Positions 62,705 through 64,000 of a stretch of DNA of 64,000 nt are shown here, in pieces. The translations under genes and the position numbers were made by a program. The notes beneath the pieces were generated by a model. It did no database searches, was not told the origin of the DNA, and saw only the letters and a list, made by a program, of their open reading frames with translations. Where the stretch lies: NCBI RefSeq assembly GCF_041435095.1, contig NZ_CP108025.1, positions 868,001 to 932,000 of the forward strand, read 5' to 3'. The DNA comes from Kitasatospora sp. NBC_00315 (lineage in GTDB: Bacteria; Actinomycetota; Actinomycetes; Streptomycetales; Streptomycetaceae). Numbering within the stretch: the stretch's first letter is position 1; every line of letters begins with the position of its first letter.

Positions 62705-64000
62705 ATGACTTCCACAACGGCGTCCCACGCCGCGGACCTGGTCGCCGCCCTGCTGTTCATTCTCAGTCTGGCCGGACTCTCCCAGCACCGGACCTCACGC
62801 GCCGGCGTCGTCTACGGCATCGCCGGCATGGCCCTCGCACTGGTCGCCACCGTCGTACTGGCGGCGCAGAGCATCACCGCCGGCGCGGTCGCCCTGATCG
62901 TCCTCGCGATGGTGCTCGGCGGTGCGGCGGGCCTCTGGCAGGCGCGGCGGGTCGAGATGACGCAGATGCCCGAACTCATCGCCGTCCTGCACAGTTTCGT
63001 GGGTCTCGCCGCCGTCCTGGTCGGCTGGAACGGCTATCTGGAGGTCGAGGCCCACGGCGCGGCCCAGACGCTGGTCTCCGGCGAGTTGCTGGGCATCCAC
63101 CACGCCGAGGTCGTCATCGGCATCTTCATCGGCGGGGTCACCTTCACCGGCTCCATCGTGGCCTTCCTCAAGCTGTCCGCACGGATCGCCTCGCGCCCGC
63201 TGACGCTGCCCGGCAAGAACGCCCTGAACCTGGGGGCGCTGGCCGCGTTCGCGGGGCTCACCGCCTGGTTCACCGCCGGCCCGGGCCTGGGGCTGGTGGT
63301 GGCGGTGACCGTCCTGGCCCTGGCCCTCGGCTGGCACCTGGTCGCCTCGATCGGCGGCGGCGACATGCCCGTCGTCGTCTCCATGCTCAACAGTTACTCG
63401 GGCTGGGCCGCGGCCGCCGCCGGGTTCCTACTCGACAACAACCTGCTCATCGTCACCGGGGCCCTGGTCGGCTCCTCCGGCGCGTACCTGTCGTACATCA
63501 TGTGCCGGGCGATGAACCGCTCCTTCATCTCGGTCATCGCCGGCGGTTTCGGCATCGAGGCCCCGTCGGGCGGGGACGAGGAACAGGGGGAGCACCGCGA
63601 GATCCGCGCCGAGGAGACCGCCGGGTTGCTCGCACAGGCCCGGTCCGTGGTCATCACCCCCGGTTACGGGATGGCCGTGGCCCAGGCCCAGCACCCGGTG
63701 GCGGAGCTGACACGCCGGCTGCGCGAGCGCGGCATCGAGGTCCGCTTCGGTGTGCATCCGGTGGCCGGGCGCCTGCCGGGGCACATGAACGTCCTGCTTG
63801 CCGAGGCGAAGGTGCCGTACGACATCGTCCTGGAGATGGACGAGATCAACGACGACTTCGCCGGGACTTCCGTCGTCCTCGTCATCGGCGCCAACGACAC
63901 CGTCAACCCGGCCGCCACCGACGACCCGTCCAGCCCCATCGCCGGGATGCCGGTCCTTCGGGTGTGGGAGGCGGAGCAGGTGATCGTCTTCAAGCGCTCG
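62705..64000 (+). CDS. pntB: NAD(P) transhydrogenase subunit beta (3' end outside window)
   Basis: The ATG at 62705 follows pntA by five bases, with AAAGG within the pntA end. 432 codons are visible and the frame is open at the window edge. Eight or nine membrane helices ([34 protein letters not shown] and others) form domain II, then domain III begins at about residue 295 with the NADP-binding [43 protein letters not shown] and [14 protein letters not shown]. Only roughly 30-45 C-terminal residues are missing. It pairs with PntA to make NADPH. Confidence 0.96.
   Translation, partial: MTSTTASHAADLVAALLFILSLAGLSQHRTSRAGVVYGIAGMALALVATVVLAAQSITAGAVALIVLAMVLGGAAGLWQARRVEMTQMPELIAVLHSFVGLAAVLVGWNGYLEVEAHGAAQTLVSGELLGIHHAEVVIGIFIGGVTFTGSIVAFLKLSARIASRPLTLPGKNALNLGALAAFAGLTAWFTAGPGLGLVVAVTVLALALGWHLVASIGGGDMPVVVSMLNSYSGWAAAAAGFLLDNNLLIVTGALVGSSGAYLSYIMCRAMNRSFISVIAGGFGIEAPSGGDEEQGEHREIRAEETAGLLAQARSVVITPGYGMAVAQAQHPVAELTRRLRERGIEVRFGVHPVAGRLPGHMNVLLAEAKVPYDIVLEMDEINDDFAGTSVVLVIGANDTVNPAATDDPSSPIAGMPVLRVWEAEQVIVFKRS

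Noticed and set aside
61098-62717. 539-codon minus-strand frame over pntA
   Set aside because: His/Arg/Gly-rich antisense frame without any fold; pntA is unambiguous.

Overview
The window is very GC-rich DNA with strong third-position GC bias, frequent GTG starts, GGAGG-type ribosome binding sites and typical streptomycete genes: an Rpf-like LysM protein, DUF5709, a SpoIIE/PAS/GAF phosphatase, CGNR and LLM proteins, and an NAD(P) transhydrogenase. A Streptomyces or Kitasatospora chromosome is the best fit. I see no rRNA, tRNA, CRISPR array, insertion sequence or prophage. 53 coding genes and one likely broken ORF are described.

Layout. 1-6.7 kb: an ATP-grasp-like/phosphotransferase pair, PhzF, MarR, a metallo-beta-lactamase-fold/SnoaL pair, and an FAD reductase. 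7-18.5 kb: small-molecule enzymes (hydrolases, aldo/keto reductase, isochorismatase fold, FMN glutamate-synthase type, thiamine diphosphate enzyme), a CopD-like membrane protein behind an iron box, and a secreted protein predicted to mature with an N-terminal His. 18.7-24.3 kb: a secreted ricin-domain metalloprotease, a one-chain ECF sigma/ZAS anti-sigma/membrane/CAP protein, and an Rpf-LysM protein with a long structured leader. 24.7-32.9 kb: a NarL-type two-component pair whose kinase has an extra C-terminal membrane-plus-extracytoplasmic module, a SpoIIE-type phosphatase, DUF4326, a uridine-kinase-like protein, an Nei2-like glycosylase and a universal stress protein.

33-44.2 kb looks like one functional neighbourhood: epimerase, OmpR-type two-component pair, GT2-DUF2064 fusion, methyltransferase, GT87-like membrane glycosyltransferase and a membrane molybdopterin oxidoreductase. 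Two divergent promoters in it share the same 11-bp-spaced direct repeat at almost the same distance from all four starts. They are probably controlled by the resident response regulator.

44.5-50.2 kb is a compact redox or secondary-metabolism cassette: cupin, a VAO/PCMH-type oxidase fused to an acyl-CoA-dehydrogenase-type monooxygenase, flavin reductase, NAD(P)H oxidoreductase, and a LuxR regulator without the receiver aspartate. 51-57 kb holds housekeeping and hypothetical genes (CGNR, DUF5709, MTA phosphorylase, LLM oxidoreductase, hydrolase, DUF1269). 57-60.4 kb is a divergent katG/fur catalase-peroxidase unit. The window ends inside pntB of a pntAB operon.

A striking background feature is short tandem repeats (7-29 bp units, 2-4 copies) in most intergenic gaps, often starting at or just after a stop codon. 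The units are unrelated in sequence from site to site. Strong perfect hairpins end many of the genes.
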